Shown: positions 27,626 through 36,390 of the stretch, in pieces | Numbering within the stretch: the first letter of the stretch is position 1 | Layout: every line of letters begins with the position of its first letter | Assembly (NCBI GenBank): GCA_024282035.1 | Contig: JAMWZR010000014.1 | Coordinates: 1 to 59,843, forward strand | Source of the DNA: Nitrosomonas sp. | Lineage (GTDB): Bacteria > Pseudomonadota > Gammaproteobacteria > Burkholderiales > Nitrosomonadaceae | Direction of reading: 5' to 3' | Length of the DNA stretch: 59,843 nucleotides | Translations under genes and position numbers: made by a program | The notes under the pieces: generated by a model | What the model saw: only the letters and a program-made list of their open reading frames with translations | What the model was told of the DNA's origin: nothing | The model's database searches: none

Positions 27626-27883
27626 ATGGTACCCAAAACTTCAAGCAAGTCAGTCAAGGCTGAGCCTGAAAGTTTCGAAGCGGCATCGGCGGAGTTGGAA
27701 AAAATTGTGGGAGCCATGGAAGCAGGACAAATGTCACTCGAGGATTCCTTGGCTGCATACCAGCGAGGAGCCGAGCTGTTGCAATACTGTCAGAACAAGC
27801 TGCAAAGCGCGCAACAACAGGTAAAAATACTTGAAGCCGATATGTTGAAAAACTTTACAAGACCTGACGTCAATGATTGCTGA
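27626..27883 (+). CDS. xseB: Exodeoxyribonuclease VII small subunit
   Basis: An 85-residue all-helical protein (SFEAASAELEKIVGAME, SLEDSLAAYQRGAELL) typical of XseB, which binds the long helix of XseA in the single-strand-specific nuclease. Length is normal. The end overlaps the start of ispA by 11 bases, giving the conserved xseB-ispA-dxs operon. xseA is not in the window. Confidence 0.95.
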   Translation: MVPKTSSKSVKAEPESFEAASAELEKIVGAMEAGQMSLEDSLAAYQRGAELLQYCQNKLQSAQQQVKILEADMLKNFTRPDVNDC

Positions 27884-28766
27884 TTTTCAGAGTTGGACCA
27901 GTCATTGTCAGGCGAATATAGAAACTTTCCTGGAATCCCGATTACCCGCAACTGATTGTGTGCCTGTGCGTTTGCACCAGGCCATGCGTTACTCTGTGTT
28001 GGGTGGAGGAAAGCGGGTTAGGCCGCTGCTTTCATTCGCTGCAGGTGAACTGGCGCAAGCTGATGTTGAACGGGTTACTGTGGTCGCTGCTGCGGTCGAG
28101 CTCATTCATGCCTATTCTTTGGTGCATGACGATTTGCCTTGTATGGATGACGATATACTGCGTCGAGGCAAACCAACTTGTCACATTGAGTTTGATGAAG
28201 CGACTGCACTGTTGACGGGCGATAGTCTGCAAACCCTGGCATTCGAGTTGCTGGCGGAAAAGCGTTTGTCGGATGACCCCAGGATTCAGCTCGAAATGAT
28301 TGTTCAGCTTGCTCAGGCAGCCGGCTCACGGGGCATGGCGGGCGGGCAGGCCTATGATCTGGATAGTGTGGGCAAGACTCTCAGTTTACCCGAACTCGAA
28401 TTTATGCATATTCACAAGACGGGCGCTCTGATTCGTGCTGCAGTGATGCTGGGAGCACGTTGCAGTGGTGACTTGGGTGCGGAACAGCTGAGTCAACTGG
28501 ATCATTTTGCCAAGTGCATCGGACTGGCATTCCAGGTTGTAGATGATTTGCTCGATACTGAGGCGACAACGGCGACGCTGGGTAAGACGGCTGGCAAAGA
28601 TGCGGAAAACAACAAACCCACATACGTCAGTATCCTTGGCATCAGTGCAGCAAGGGAGCTGGCCCAAAAGTTACAGCACGATGCAGATCAGGCATTGCAA
28701 GGTTTTGGTGATGCGGCAATGCGATTGCGTCAGGTAACCGACTTTATAGTGAAACGTAAATTCTAA
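27873..28766 (+). CDS. ispA: Farnesyl diphosphate synthase
   Basis: A short-chain E-prenyltransferase that builds geranyl and farnesyl diphosphate from IPP and DMAPP for quinones, undecaprenyl phosphate and hopanoids. The 297-residue product has both aspartate-rich motifs (DDLPCMDDD near 87-95 and DDLLDTEATT near 226) and GGGKRVRPLL near 48. It is embedded in the xseB-ispA-dxs operon with an 11-base overlap upstream, so methylerythritol-phosphate flux and chain elongation are expressed together. Confidence 0.96.
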   Translation: MIADFQSWTSHCQANIETFLESRLPATDCVPVRLHQAMRYSVLGGGKRVRPLLSFAAGELAQADVERVTVVAAAVELIHAYSLVHDDLPCMDDDILRRGKPTCHIEFDEATALLTGDSLQTLAFELLAEKRLSDDPRIQLEMIVQLAQAAGSRGMAGGQAYDLDSVGKTLSLPELEFMHIHKTGALIRAAVMLGARCSGDLGAEQLSQLDHFAKCIGLAFQVVDDLLDTEATTATLGKTAGKDAENNKPTYVSILGISAARELAQKLQHDADQALQGFGDAAMRLRQVTDFIVKRKF

Positions 28767-28801
28767 GTTTTATTTCCCACAATCTTTTTTTCAGGTTTTG
28801 A

Positions 28802-30643
28802 ATGTATCCATTGCTCGATACCGTAAATTCACCCACCCAGCTTCGTGAACTGGATCAAAAAAAATTACCGCAGTTTGCCAAGGAGTTGCGTGGTTTTCTG
28901 ATTGAATCTGTAGCCAGAACCGGTGGGCATCTGTCATCCAATCTGGGCACGGTAGAACTGACGATCGCTTTGCATTACGTTTTCAATACACCGCATGATC
29001 AACTGGTATGGGATGTGGGGCACCAAACTTACGCGCATAAAGTGCTGACCGGTCGCCGTGGCGGTATGGACAAGCTACGCATGCAGGGGGGAGTTGCCGG
29101 TTTTCCGCGTCGCGATGAAAGTGAATATGATGCTTTTGGCACCGCGCACTCCAGTACTTCGATCAGTGCTGCGCTGGGCATGGCGGTTGCTGCTCGCCTG
29201 AATCATTCGGATCGGCGTGCCATTGCCATTATTGGCGATGGTGCCATGAGTGCTGGCATGGCATTCGAGGCATTGAACAACGCGGGAGTCATGGATGCCA
29301 ATCTGCTCGTCATACTGAACGATAATGACATGTCGATTTCGCGTCCTGTCGGAGCATTGAACAATTACCTGGCGAAGTTGATGTCGGGCAGGTTTTATGC
29401 CACAGCGCGACGTGCTGGCGAAAAGGTGCTGGGGGTCGTGCCACCGGTGTTGGAACTGGCCAAGCGAGCGGAAGAGCATGTCAAGGGTATGGTAACGCCA
29501 GGGACTCTGTTCGAGGAATTTGGATTTAATTATATCGGTCCGATCGACGGACATGATCTGGATGTTCTGATAACCACGCTGAGCAATATCAAACAGCTGG
29601 AAGGGCCACAGTTTCTGCATGTGGTGACTCGCAAGGGAGCCGGATACAAAGTCGCAGAAGAAGATCCTATTCTGTATCACGGTGTGGGCAAGTTCGATCC
29701 CAAGAAGGGCATTGTCGGCAAAGCTGCTGGCAAACCGGCTTACACGCAAGTTTTTGGGGACTGGTTATGTGATATGGCGGCTCAGGATTCTCGCCTGATT
29801 GGCATTACTCCTGCAATGCGCGAAGGATCCGGACTAGTGCGTTTTTCCGAGGAATATCCCGATCGCTATTTCGATGTCGGTATTGCCGAACAGCATGCGG
29901 TGACTTTTGCCGCGGGGGTTGCCTGCGATGGCCTGAAACCGGTCGTGGCGATTTATTCGACATTTTTGCAACGTGCTTATGATCAATTGATTCACGATGT
30001 GGCCATCCAGAATCTGCCAGTGGTATTTGCAATTGACCGTGCCGGATTGGTTGGTGCGGATGGACCCACGCATGCAGGTAGCTTCGATCTGTCTTATCTG
30101 CGCTGTGTGCCCAATATGACCATCATGGCCCCTGCGGATGAAAATGAATGCCGGCAGATGTTGTATACCGCTTTCAAGTTGGATTCACCGACCGCGGTTC
30201 GTTACCCGAGGGGAACCGGGCCGGGTGTTCAAGTTCAAAAGAAAATGCATGCTCTTCCCATTGGCCGAGGTGAGCTTCGGCGACAAGGCGAAAAGATTGC
30301 ATTACTGGCTTTTGGTAGCATGCTGGCACCCTGTCTGGAAGCAGCGGAAGAACTGAATGCGAGCGTGGCAAACATGCGATTTGTCAAGCCCCTGGATGAT
30401 GAACTGGTGGCGTCGCTGGCAGCCAGTCACGACTTACTGGTGACAGTGGAAGAAAATACAGTGCTGGGTGGGGCTGGCAGCGCGGTAACCGAATCATTGA
30501 ATAATCAGCGGATCGTGGTCAAGGTGTTGCAACTCGGCTTGCCCGATGTCTTTATCGATCAGGGCGATCATGCACAGATGCTTGCTGATTGCGGTTTGGA
30601 CAAAAATGGAATTATTCGGTCGGTACGTTCTCTTATGGATTGA
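28802..30643 (+). CDS. dxs: 1-deoxy-D-xylulose-5-phosphate synthase
   Basis: A thiamine-diphosphate enzyme that condenses pyruvate with glyceraldehyde-3-phosphate, the entry step of the methylerythritol phosphate pathway. The 613-residue product shows GGHLSSNLG near 41, the ThDP motif [18 protein letters not shown] near 146, the transketolase-like pyrimidine domain with [15 protein letters not shown] near 417 and the C-terminal transketolase domain. Length matches E. coli (620). It follows ispA by 35 bases. Confidence 0.97.
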   Translation: MYPLLDTVNSPTQLRELDQKKLPQFAKELRGFLIESVARTGGHLSSNLGTVELTIALHYVFNTPHDQLVWDVGHQTYAHKVLTGRRGGMDKLRMQGGVAGFPRRDESEYDAFGTAHSSTSISAALGMAVAARLNHSDRRAIAIIGDGAMSAGMAFEALNNAGVMDANLLVILNDNDMSISRPVGALNNYLAKLMSGRFYATARRAGEKVLGVVPPVLELAKRAEEHVKGMVTPGTLFEEFGFNYIGPIDGHDLDVLITTLSNIKQLEGPQFLHVVTRKGAGYKVAEEDPILYHGVGKFDPKKGIVGKAAGKPAYTQVFGDWLCDMAAQDSRLIGITPAMREGSGLVRFSEEYPDRYFDVGIAEQHAVTFAAGVACDGLKPVVAIYSTFLQRAYDQLIHDVAIQNLPVVFAIDRAGLVGADGPTHAGSFDLSYLRCVPNMTIMAPADENECRQMLYTAFKLDSPTAVRYPRGTGPGVQVQKKMHALPIGRGELRRQGEKIALLAFGSMLAPCLEAAEELNASVANMRFVKPLDDELVASLAASHDLLVTVEENTVLGGAGSAVTESLNNQRIVVKVLQLGLPDVFIDQGDHAQMLADCGLDKNGIIRSVRSLMD

Positions 30644-30682
30644 TTCGGATAAAACGAGAGTCGTACCGATTTGAAGATGACC

Positions 30683-30704
30683 TGCAGCGCTTGCTGCACA
30701 GGAG
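30683..30704 (+). promoter_or_regulatory. Hairpin directly before the folE2 ribosome-binding site
   Basis: TGCAGC-GCTT-GCTGCA forms a perfect six-pair stem with a four-base loop (30683-30698), followed at once by the AGGAG Shine-Dalgarno of folE2. Its position suggests translational control, but this is speculative. Confidence 0.3.
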
Positions 30705-30710
30705 ATAAAT

Positions 30711-31520
30711 ATGAATAAACAGATAGATTTACCCATTGCTGATGTGCAGAGTACGCCCGATACCCGGCGTATCGCCATCGACAGAGTGGGAATCAAGGCC
30801 ATCCGTCATCCGGTGATTGTGGCCGACAAGGATGGCGGTATTCAGCATACGATTGCCGTATTCAATATGTATGTGAATCTGCCGCATAATTTCAAGGGCA
30901 CGCATATGTCCCGCTTTGTCGAGATACTCAATAGTCATGAGCGTGAGATTTCTGTGGAGTCATTCCAGATCATTCTGCGCGAAATGATCGAAAAGCTGGG
31001 TACGGATTCAGGTCATATCGAAATGACCTTTCCTTATTTCATCAATAAGTCCGCACCGGTTTCTCAAGTCAGGAGCCTGTTGGATTATGAGGTGACATTC
31101 ATTGGTGAAATTAAAAGTAACGAGTATTTTTTTACCATGAAAGTAGTGGTTCCCGTTACCAGTTTATGCCCTTGCTCCAAGGAAATATCCAGTTACGGCG
31201 CACACAACCAGCGTTCCCATGTCACGCTGTCAGTCCGAACCAACAGCTTTGTGTGGATAGAGGATGTCATCAGGATTGCGGAAGAAAAGGCTTCGTGCGA
31301 ACTGTACGGATTGCTGAAACGGCCGGATGAAAAATATGTCACTGAGAAGGCATACGATAATCCCAAATTTGTTGAGGATATCGTGCGTGATATTGCGGAA
31401 GTGCTCAATAAGGATGAGCGAATCGATGCTTATGTCGTGGAATCGGAGAATTTCGAGTCGATTCACAATCACTCTGCTTATGCCTTGATCGAAAACGACA
31501 AAACCCTTAAAAAGAAGTAA
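30711..31520 (+). CDS. folE2: GTP cyclohydrolase FolE2 (GTP cyclohydrolase IB)
   Basis: Makes 7,8-dihydroneopterin triphosphate from GTP, the first step of tetrahydrofolate and queuosine synthesis. It belongs to the zinc-independent FolE2 (COG1469) family. The 269-residue protein carries the signature [20 protein letters not shown] (~150-170), including the catalytic/metal cysteine, and EIEHMTFPYFI-like [16 protein letters not shown] near 102. Length and start (AGGAG before the ATG) fit. It lies 67 bases after dxs and may be partly co-transcribed. In other bacteria folE2 is often zinc-regulated, but I see no Zur-like site here. Confidence 0.95.
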   Translation: MNKQIDLPIADVQSTPDTRRIAIDRVGIKAIRHPVIVADKDGGIQHTIAVFNMYVNLPHNFKGTHMSRFVEILNSHEREISVESFQIILREMIEKLGTDSGHIEMTFPYFINKSAPVSQVRSLLDYEVTFIGEIKSNEYFFTMKVVVPVTSLCPCSKEISSYGAHNQRSHVTLSVRTNSFVWIEDVIRIAEEKASCELYGLLKRPDEKYVTEKAYDNPKFVEDIVRDIAEVLNKDERIDAYVVESENFESIHNHSAYALIENDKTLKKK

Positions 31521-31599
31521 AACCTGTTTTCTTGACTGAGACGAGTGAGAAGCAGCACCGCTTGCCGCTCTGTAAATGGATCTGGTTTCTCCGGCTCGT

Positions 31600-33138
31600 T
31601 TAAATGGCTTGCTGCTTGGTGAAATCCTTCAAGCGGAACCCCAGTATCCAGAGTGCTGCAAAATAACTTGCAGCGCCGGCCACAACGATCCAGCTTAACC
31701 GGATGGCGCGAGCCCAGGTGGATTCGCTTAACCAGGAAGCATCACTTCCGGATGTAAACCACAACACCAGTCCCATGACTACCAACGCAGCTAGTATTTT
31801 TGCAAGGAAAACCAGCCATCCAGGCTGTGGCGCATAGATATTCAGGCTGAGCAGTTTGTGATAGAGCAATCCTGCATTGAAACAGGCGCCCAGTCCAATG
31901 GCTAAGGCAAGTCCGGCGTGCTGGAACGGTGCGATGAAAGCCAGATTCAGTAGTTGTGTGATTATTAGCGTGATGATGGCAATCTTGACGGGGGTTTTGA
32001 TATCCTGTCGCGCGTAGAATCCAGGAGCCAGCACCTTAACCAGAATCAAGCCAATTAAACCAATGCTATAAGCAATGAGCGCTTCGCGTGTCATCCACAC
32101 ATCGTGCGCACTGAATGCGCCATGATGAAACAGCGTCGCAATCAGTGGCGTTGCTAACAGCGCCAGTGCCAGTGCCGCTGGCAAAGTGAGTAGCATGGTT
32201 ATGCGTAATCCCCAATCGAGCAGGCGCGAATATTCATCGTTGCTGTTGGTGTTGTAGTGTCGTGCCAGAGACGGTAACAGGATTGTACCTAGCGCAGCAC
32301 CCAGCATTCCGGCGGGGAATTCCATCAGGCGATCAGCGTAGTAAAGCCAGGACACGCTACCAGAGACCAGTAACGATGCAAAAATGGTATTGATCAACAA
32401 ACTGACTTGACTGACCGATACGCCAAATATGGCTGGTCCCATGAGTCTGATGACACGCCAGGCGCCAATGTCCGGGTTCCTGAAATGTAAGCGAGGGAAT
32501 AAACGAAGTTGCATTAAAAAGGGAATTTGGAAAGCCAGTTGTAATACGCCACCCAAAAAAACCGCCCAAGCCAGCGCCAGAATCGGAGGATCGAAAAATG
32601 GAGTCAGCCATAAGGCACAACCGATAAACGAAAGATTCAGCAACGCCGGGGTAATCGCAGGTACATTGAATTTGCCGTAAGTATTCAGAATGCTCCCTGC
32701 CAGGGCTACCAGCGAGATAAATAGGATATAGGGAAATGTAATACGTAATAACGAGACAGTGAGCTCGAATTTTTCCGTGTCCGCCGAAAATCCAGGTGCA
32801 CTGATATAGATGATCAAAGGTGATGCTATGATCCCGATGACAGTAATGATAAGGAGTGCAATCCCTAGAATCAGCGTGATGTGGTCGATCAGATCGCGAG
32901 TTTCTTCCGGAGAGCGAGTGTTTTTATATTCGGCTAGAATCGGGACAAAGGCTTGTGAGAATGCACCTTCGGCAAATAATCGTCGTAGCAGATTGGGAAT
33001 GCGGAAAGCAACAAAAAAAGCGTCCGTGACCATTCCGGCACCAAAAATTCGCGCAATGATCATGTCACGCAGGAATCCAAGAATTCGCGAAATGAATGTC
33101 ATGCTGCTCATCGCAGCGAGAGCTTTAAGTAGATTCAA
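31600..33138 (-). CDS. murJ: Lipid II flippase MurJ
   Basis: Translocates lipid II across the inner membrane for peptidoglycan synthesis; MOP exporter fold with 14 membrane segments. I place the start at the TTG 33136-33138, giving [18 protein letters not shown], which matches the E. coli start MNLLKSLAAVSSMT. The product is 512 residues (E. coli 511). The open frame extends 55 codons further but those codons run into the upstream gene and do not resemble MurJ. Conserved residues [12 protein letters not shown] and [18 protein letters not shown] are present. It is convergent with folE2. Confidence 0.95.
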   Translation of the reverse strand: MNLLKALAAMSSMTFISRILGFLRDMIIARIFGAGMVTDAFFVAFRIPNLLRRLFAEGAFSQAFVPILAEYKNTRSPEETRDLIDHITLILGIALLIITVIGIIASPLIIYISAPGFSADTEKFELTVSLLRITFPYILFISLVALAGSILNTYGKFNVPAITPALLNLSFIGCALWLTPFFDPPILALAWAVFLGGVLQLAFQIPFLMQLRLFPRLHFRNPDIGAWRVIRLMGPAIFGVSVSQVSLLINTIFASLLVSGSVSWLYYADRLMEFPAGMLGAALGTILLPSLARHYNTNSNDEYSRLLDWGLRITMLLTLPAALALALLATPLIATLFHHGAFSAHDVWMTREALIAYSIGLIGLILVKVLAPGFYARQDIKTPVKIAIITLIITQLLNLAFIAPFQHAGLALAIGLGACFNAGLLYHKLLSLNIYAPQPGWLVFLAKILAALVVMGLVLWFTSGSDASWLSESTWARAIRLSWIVVAGAASYFAALWILGFRLKDFTKQQAI

Positions 33139-33242
33139 TCGTGTGTCAAGTTTTTTACGGATAGGAAAGAAAAATTTGGGCTGGCGACTCCATAGCGCGC
33201 AGCCCGATAGTGTATGAAAATGGTAAAAACTATTTCTATTTT

Positions 33243-33968
33243 TTAAAAGATCTGGCCAATTTTTTTCATCAGGCTTTCTTTTTCCCAATTCCACTGCAAA
33301 CAATATTCGGCATCGCGTTTGGGGTGTCTGATGTCAGCCTCGATGCGGGTGTGACCAGAAATGGTCGGAGGCAATAGTGCTTCCTCATGACCATTCCGAA
33401 TGCAATAAAAACGTGCGGAGGTAACTGCACGTCCTTCCGGTATCTCAACAATCAGATGTAATCGATCGGTATCGCAATCGACGATATGTGACAATATGCC
33501 CTGGTTGGGGTGTGTATATGCGCCTTCATATTGATAGGACAGGGTCAAATCGGTACCGCTGGTCATTTTCAGTTCAGGTGTTAACGTCATACACACTTGA
33601 TAATTGCCATTATCAATTTTCTGTACTTCGGCACGACCATGGTTGACCGTGAAGTTACTGATACTGCCAATTGCGGAAATGTGTCTGAACCAATATTCGG
33701 TATTATCAACATGGCACGCCGTGGTCACTTGTGATTGCGTTAGGGTGGCCTTGTTTCCACTGGTGTCATGAAGGGTCAATATCTTTTTCAGATCGCCAAT
33801 AGTAAATGTTGATTTATTTTGTCTGAACTGATCCCAAATGAGCAGTATTGCACAAATCGCTATTATGAGCCCAATCACAACATACCCTGTCAACAGTGCA
33901 ACTAAGGCACCGAAAATGGTAAGTGCCACATTGATATAAAAAATAAGTTGGTTGGGTTTGTCAAACAT
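33243..33968 (-). CDS. Hypothetical protein with two N-terminal membrane segments
   Basis: A 241-residue protein of no family that I recognise. I start it at the ATG 33966-33968 ([14 protein letters not shown]) because GAGGAG lies seven bases upstream; the frame stays open 12 codons further. Two adjacent membrane segments (~8-28 and ~30-48) precede a long soluble region of predicted beta strands ([46 protein letters not shown]). It may be a membrane-tethered beta-sandwich domain. It is followed after ~100 bases by murJ in the same direction. Confidence 0.65.
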   Translation of the reverse strand: MFDKPNQLIFYINVALTIFGALVALLTGYVVIGLIIAICAILLIWDQFRQNKSTFTIGDLKKILTLHDTSGNKATLTQSQVTTACHVDNTEYWFRHISAIGSISNFTVNHGRAEVQKIDNGNYQVCMTLTPELKMTSGTDLTLSYQYEGAYTHPNQGILSHIVDCDTDRLHLIVEIPEGRAVTSARFYCIRNGHEEALLPPTISGHTRIEADIRHPKRDAEYCLQWNWEKESLMKKIGQIF

Positions 33969-34255
33969 TCTGAAACTCCTCATTAACAAGCATTTCTGAT
34001 GCATTATCGAAGCGCTGAGTGTATCAGAGAGCCGTTCGCAACAAAAGAAAGATGGTCGAAGAAAAGAATGAACGCAGAAATACTAACGATCTGAATGTAT
34101 TCCAGCAGAGATAAAGCATTATTTTCAGGTTTTTTTAAAGAAAAAAGTAATGACAGGCTAAAGTTTGACGGTTCTAAGTCGTTAAAAACAAAAAATAGCA
34201 CAACTGAAAAGTGTCGAGTGAGTTCTTTCAATAACCGTTTATCTGGAAAAGTACG

Positions 34256-34462
34256 ATGAAAATTCTTGTTAATTTCAAATCTGGATATAAGCAAACCTTT
34301 ATTGTTCCAAAAAATATGTTGGCTGTGGAATTCAGAAACATGGCCAGAGCGATTGGTGGTCAAATTGAAAGTATAGAATTTTCTTTGCCTTCTCGGCGCG
34401 TATCAAGCGGTATGGGAACAGAATTACGAGAAGGTGTTTTTCAGTTGCCCGAAAAAGGTTGA
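34256..34462 (+). CDS. Small hypothetical protein (68 residues)
   Basis: The frame MKILVNFKSGYKQTF... has a balanced composition, with alternating strand-like and amphipathic segments and a GGQIESIEF stretch, which reads like a small globular protein. A weak GGAAAAG lies upstream. An overlapping 119-codon frame on the other strand looks like a shadow. It is convergent with ssb. No family recognised. Confidence 0.4.
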   Translation: MKILVNFKSGYKQTFIVPKNMLAVEFRNMARAIGGQIESIEFSLPSRRVSSGMGTELREGVFQLPEKG

Positions 34463-34488
34463 TGAGTTACATGGCATGACTGATAGCG

Positions 34489-34938
34489 TCAAAATGGAAT
34501 ATCATCATCCATGTCATCAAATGCGCTTCCACTTTTCGTCGGAGTAGATCGAGTCGTAGTAGAGTGATCTTCATCAGGCTCGGGAGCATCAAAACTTCCA
34601 CTGCTGGATCGGTTACCCAGCATTTTCATATCCGTAGCAATAATATCAGTTGTATAACGCTCTACACCATTTTTGTCCGTCCACTTGCGTGTTTCCAATC
34701 GACCTTCGATATAGACCGAACGGCCTTTCTTCAAATATTCACCTGCGATCTCGGCAAGTTTGCGGTAAAAAGTGACCCGATGCCACTCGGTTTTTTCCTG
34801 TTTTTCACCGTTCTTATCCTTCCAGGCATCTGTGGTAGCCAGGGTAATATTGGTAACGGCTTCGCCGCTGGACATATACCGTGTCTCGGGATCTTTGCCT
34901 AAGTTACCGATGAGAATGACTTTATTGACTGATGCCAT
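34489..34938 (-). CDS. ssb: Single-stranded DNA-binding protein
   Basis: Binds single-stranded DNA as a tetramer in replication, recombination and repair. The 149-residue protein has the OB fold ([18 protein letters not shown] at the N-terminus, [18 protein letters not shown] near 52-69), a flexible linker and the acidic recruitment tail ending DDDIPF. Its ATG directly follows the TAA of the transporter gene, and the Shine-Dalgarno GGAGGA lies within that gene's last codons, so translation is coupled. It is near uvrA, as in many proteobacteria. Confidence 0.98.
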   Translation of the reverse strand: MASVNKVILIGNLGKDPETRYMSSGEAVTNITLATTDAWKDKNGEKQEKTEWHRVTFYRKLAEIAGEYLKKGRSVYIEGRLETRKWTDKNGVERYTTDIIATDMKMLGNRSSSGSFDAPEPDEDHSTTTRSTPTKSGSAFDDMDDDIPF

Positions 34939-36324
34939 TTATGTTTCCTCCGCAAGTAGTTTAATGACTTTGTCTTCATCAAATCCTTTCATGTCAACCT
35001 TCAGATAGGCAACCTGTTCGTCCATCAACACCAGAGCTTCGTGCACTCCAGGTATCGCTGCCAGTTGCTGCGAAAGTTGTTTGGATTTATCACTATCCAG
35101 TTTTTGCACAGAATACATTTTGGAACGGACGGCTGCAGGCGCTTGCATTGTCACGGCCAGTACTAACCAAATGGATAAGAGTACGCCACAGAAAGCGTAC
35201 AGTGCAGTCGTGCCATAGGTTTCGAGTAAATACCCTCCTGCCGCGGCTCCAGCAAACGCACCCAAAAATTGTGTACTGCTGTAGATGCCGATTGCAGTTC
35301 CCTTGGCACCCACTGGCGCAATTTTGGAGATTAGTGAAGGCAAGCTGGCTTCCAGCAGATTGAATGCGGCAAAAAAAACCAACAGCGCTATGGCGGTACC
35401 CCAGATCGAATTCGCAGTCATGGCCAGAAGGACTTGACCTAATAACAATATGGCAATGGCAGCGATGAAAACATTCTTTAATTTTGCCTTTTTCTCTCCA
35501 TAAATAATGGCGGGAATAATTAGCACGACTGAAAGTACAAGTACAGGGAAATAAATCTGCCAGTGATCACTGGTTGCCATGCCTGCTTGCCGCAGGGTAG
35601 GAGGAACTACCAGCCATAACGCCATCAATGTGGCATGCAGGGCAAAAATACCATAATCCAGCCGCAACAGTTGCGGGTTGCGGAGGACACTGGCAAAACT
35701 GTCGGCAGAGGTTTCCGTATCCGAGTGGAAACGGCTGATCTGTGGATCCGGTATGATTTTTCTGATGACCAGCATGGCCAGTAGCGCCAGTATGCCGGTC
35801 ATGGCAAAAATGCCTGGTACACCGATCCATTGATACAGAATCGGTGCTGCAATCAACGATAGCGCAAAGACTGTCCCTATGGTCATGCCTATCGTTGCCA
35901 TGGCTTTAGTGCGGTGTTCTTCGCGTGTCAGATCGGCGGCGAGTGCCATGATAGCACCGGAAATGGCGCCTGCTCCCTGGATGATGCGTCCAGCAATTAC
36001 CCAGTAAATGTCAGTTGCAGTGGCTGCAATCAGGCTGCCAGCCGCAAATAGAATCAGGCCTAGATAGATGACAGGTTTGCGTCCGATGCGGTCTGATAAC
36101 CATCCAAAAGGGATTTGCAGCAGTGCCTGCGTCAAGCCATAAGCTCCTAAAGCAATACCGATGAGTGTGTAGTTGTCGCCACCGGGCAGCTTTTCTGCAT
36201 AAAAAGCGAATACTGGCAGGATAATGAATAACCCAAACATGCGCAGACCATATACGCCAGCTAGGCCAATAGTGGCGCGTCGTTCTACCGGGGACATTTT
36301 TTCAGAAGAAGATGAAGCAGACAT
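34939..36324 (-). CDS. yajR: YajR-like major facilitator transporter
   Basis: A 461-residue inner-membrane MFS protein with twelve membrane segments and the family A motif (GWLSDRIGRKPVIYLG, ~78-93). Unusually, it ends in a ~60-residue soluble domain (SVQKLDSDKSKQLSQQL to the end) that resembles the ferredoxin-like C-terminal domain of E. coli YajR. The substrate is unknown; proton-driven drug efflux is often assumed. It is adjacent to ssb with no spacer and divergent from uvrA, a conserved arrangement in betaproteobacteria. Confidence 0.85.
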   Translation of the reverse strand: MSASSSSEKMSPVERRATIGLAGVYGLRMFGLFIILPVFAFYAEKLPGGDNYTLIGIALGAYGLTQALLQIPFGWLSDRIGRKPVIYLGLILFAAGSLIAATATDIYWVIAGRIIQGAGAISGAIMALAADLTREEHRTKAMATIGMTIGTVFALSLIAAPILYQWIGVPGIFAMTGILALLAMLVIRKIIPDPQISRFHSDTETSADSFASVLRNPQLLRLDYGIFALHATLMALWLVVPPTLRQAGMATSDHWQIYFPVLVLSVVLIIPAIIYGEKKAKLKNVFIAAIAILLLGQVLLAMTANSIWGTAIALLVFFAAFNLLEASLPSLISKIAPVGAKGTAIGIYSSTQFLGAFAGAAAGGYLLETYGTTALYAFCGVLLSIWLVLAVTMQAPAAVRSKMYSVQKLDSDKSKQLSQQLAAIPGVHEALVLMDEQVAYLKVDMKGFDEDKVIKLLAEET

Positions 36325-36337
36325 GAATCAGGTTGTG

Positions 36338-36361
36338 ATATTCCCAAAAAGTTGGGTATAT
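36338..36361. promoter_or_regulatory. Palindrome between the divergent MFS and uvrA genes
   Basis: ATAT-T-CCCAA-AAAG-TTGGG-T-ATAT is an interrupted palindrome with nine pairable positions per arm and one T-T mismatch, located midway in the 66-base divergent gap. It could be an operator serving both genes. It does not match a LexA box. Confidence 0.35.
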
Positions 36362-36390
36362 TAACAGGTTGACTCATACATAGATAGTTC

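Noticed and set aside
33139-33303. N-terminal extension of murJ
   Set aside because: It overlaps the upstream gene and does not resemble MurJ; the TTG start gives the conserved family N-terminus and normal length.
34004-34363. 119-codon open frame on the minus strand
   Set aside because: Composition is Phe/Ser/Leu-rich with no domain pattern or ribosome site; it overlaps the more protein-like small frame at 34256 on the plus strand.
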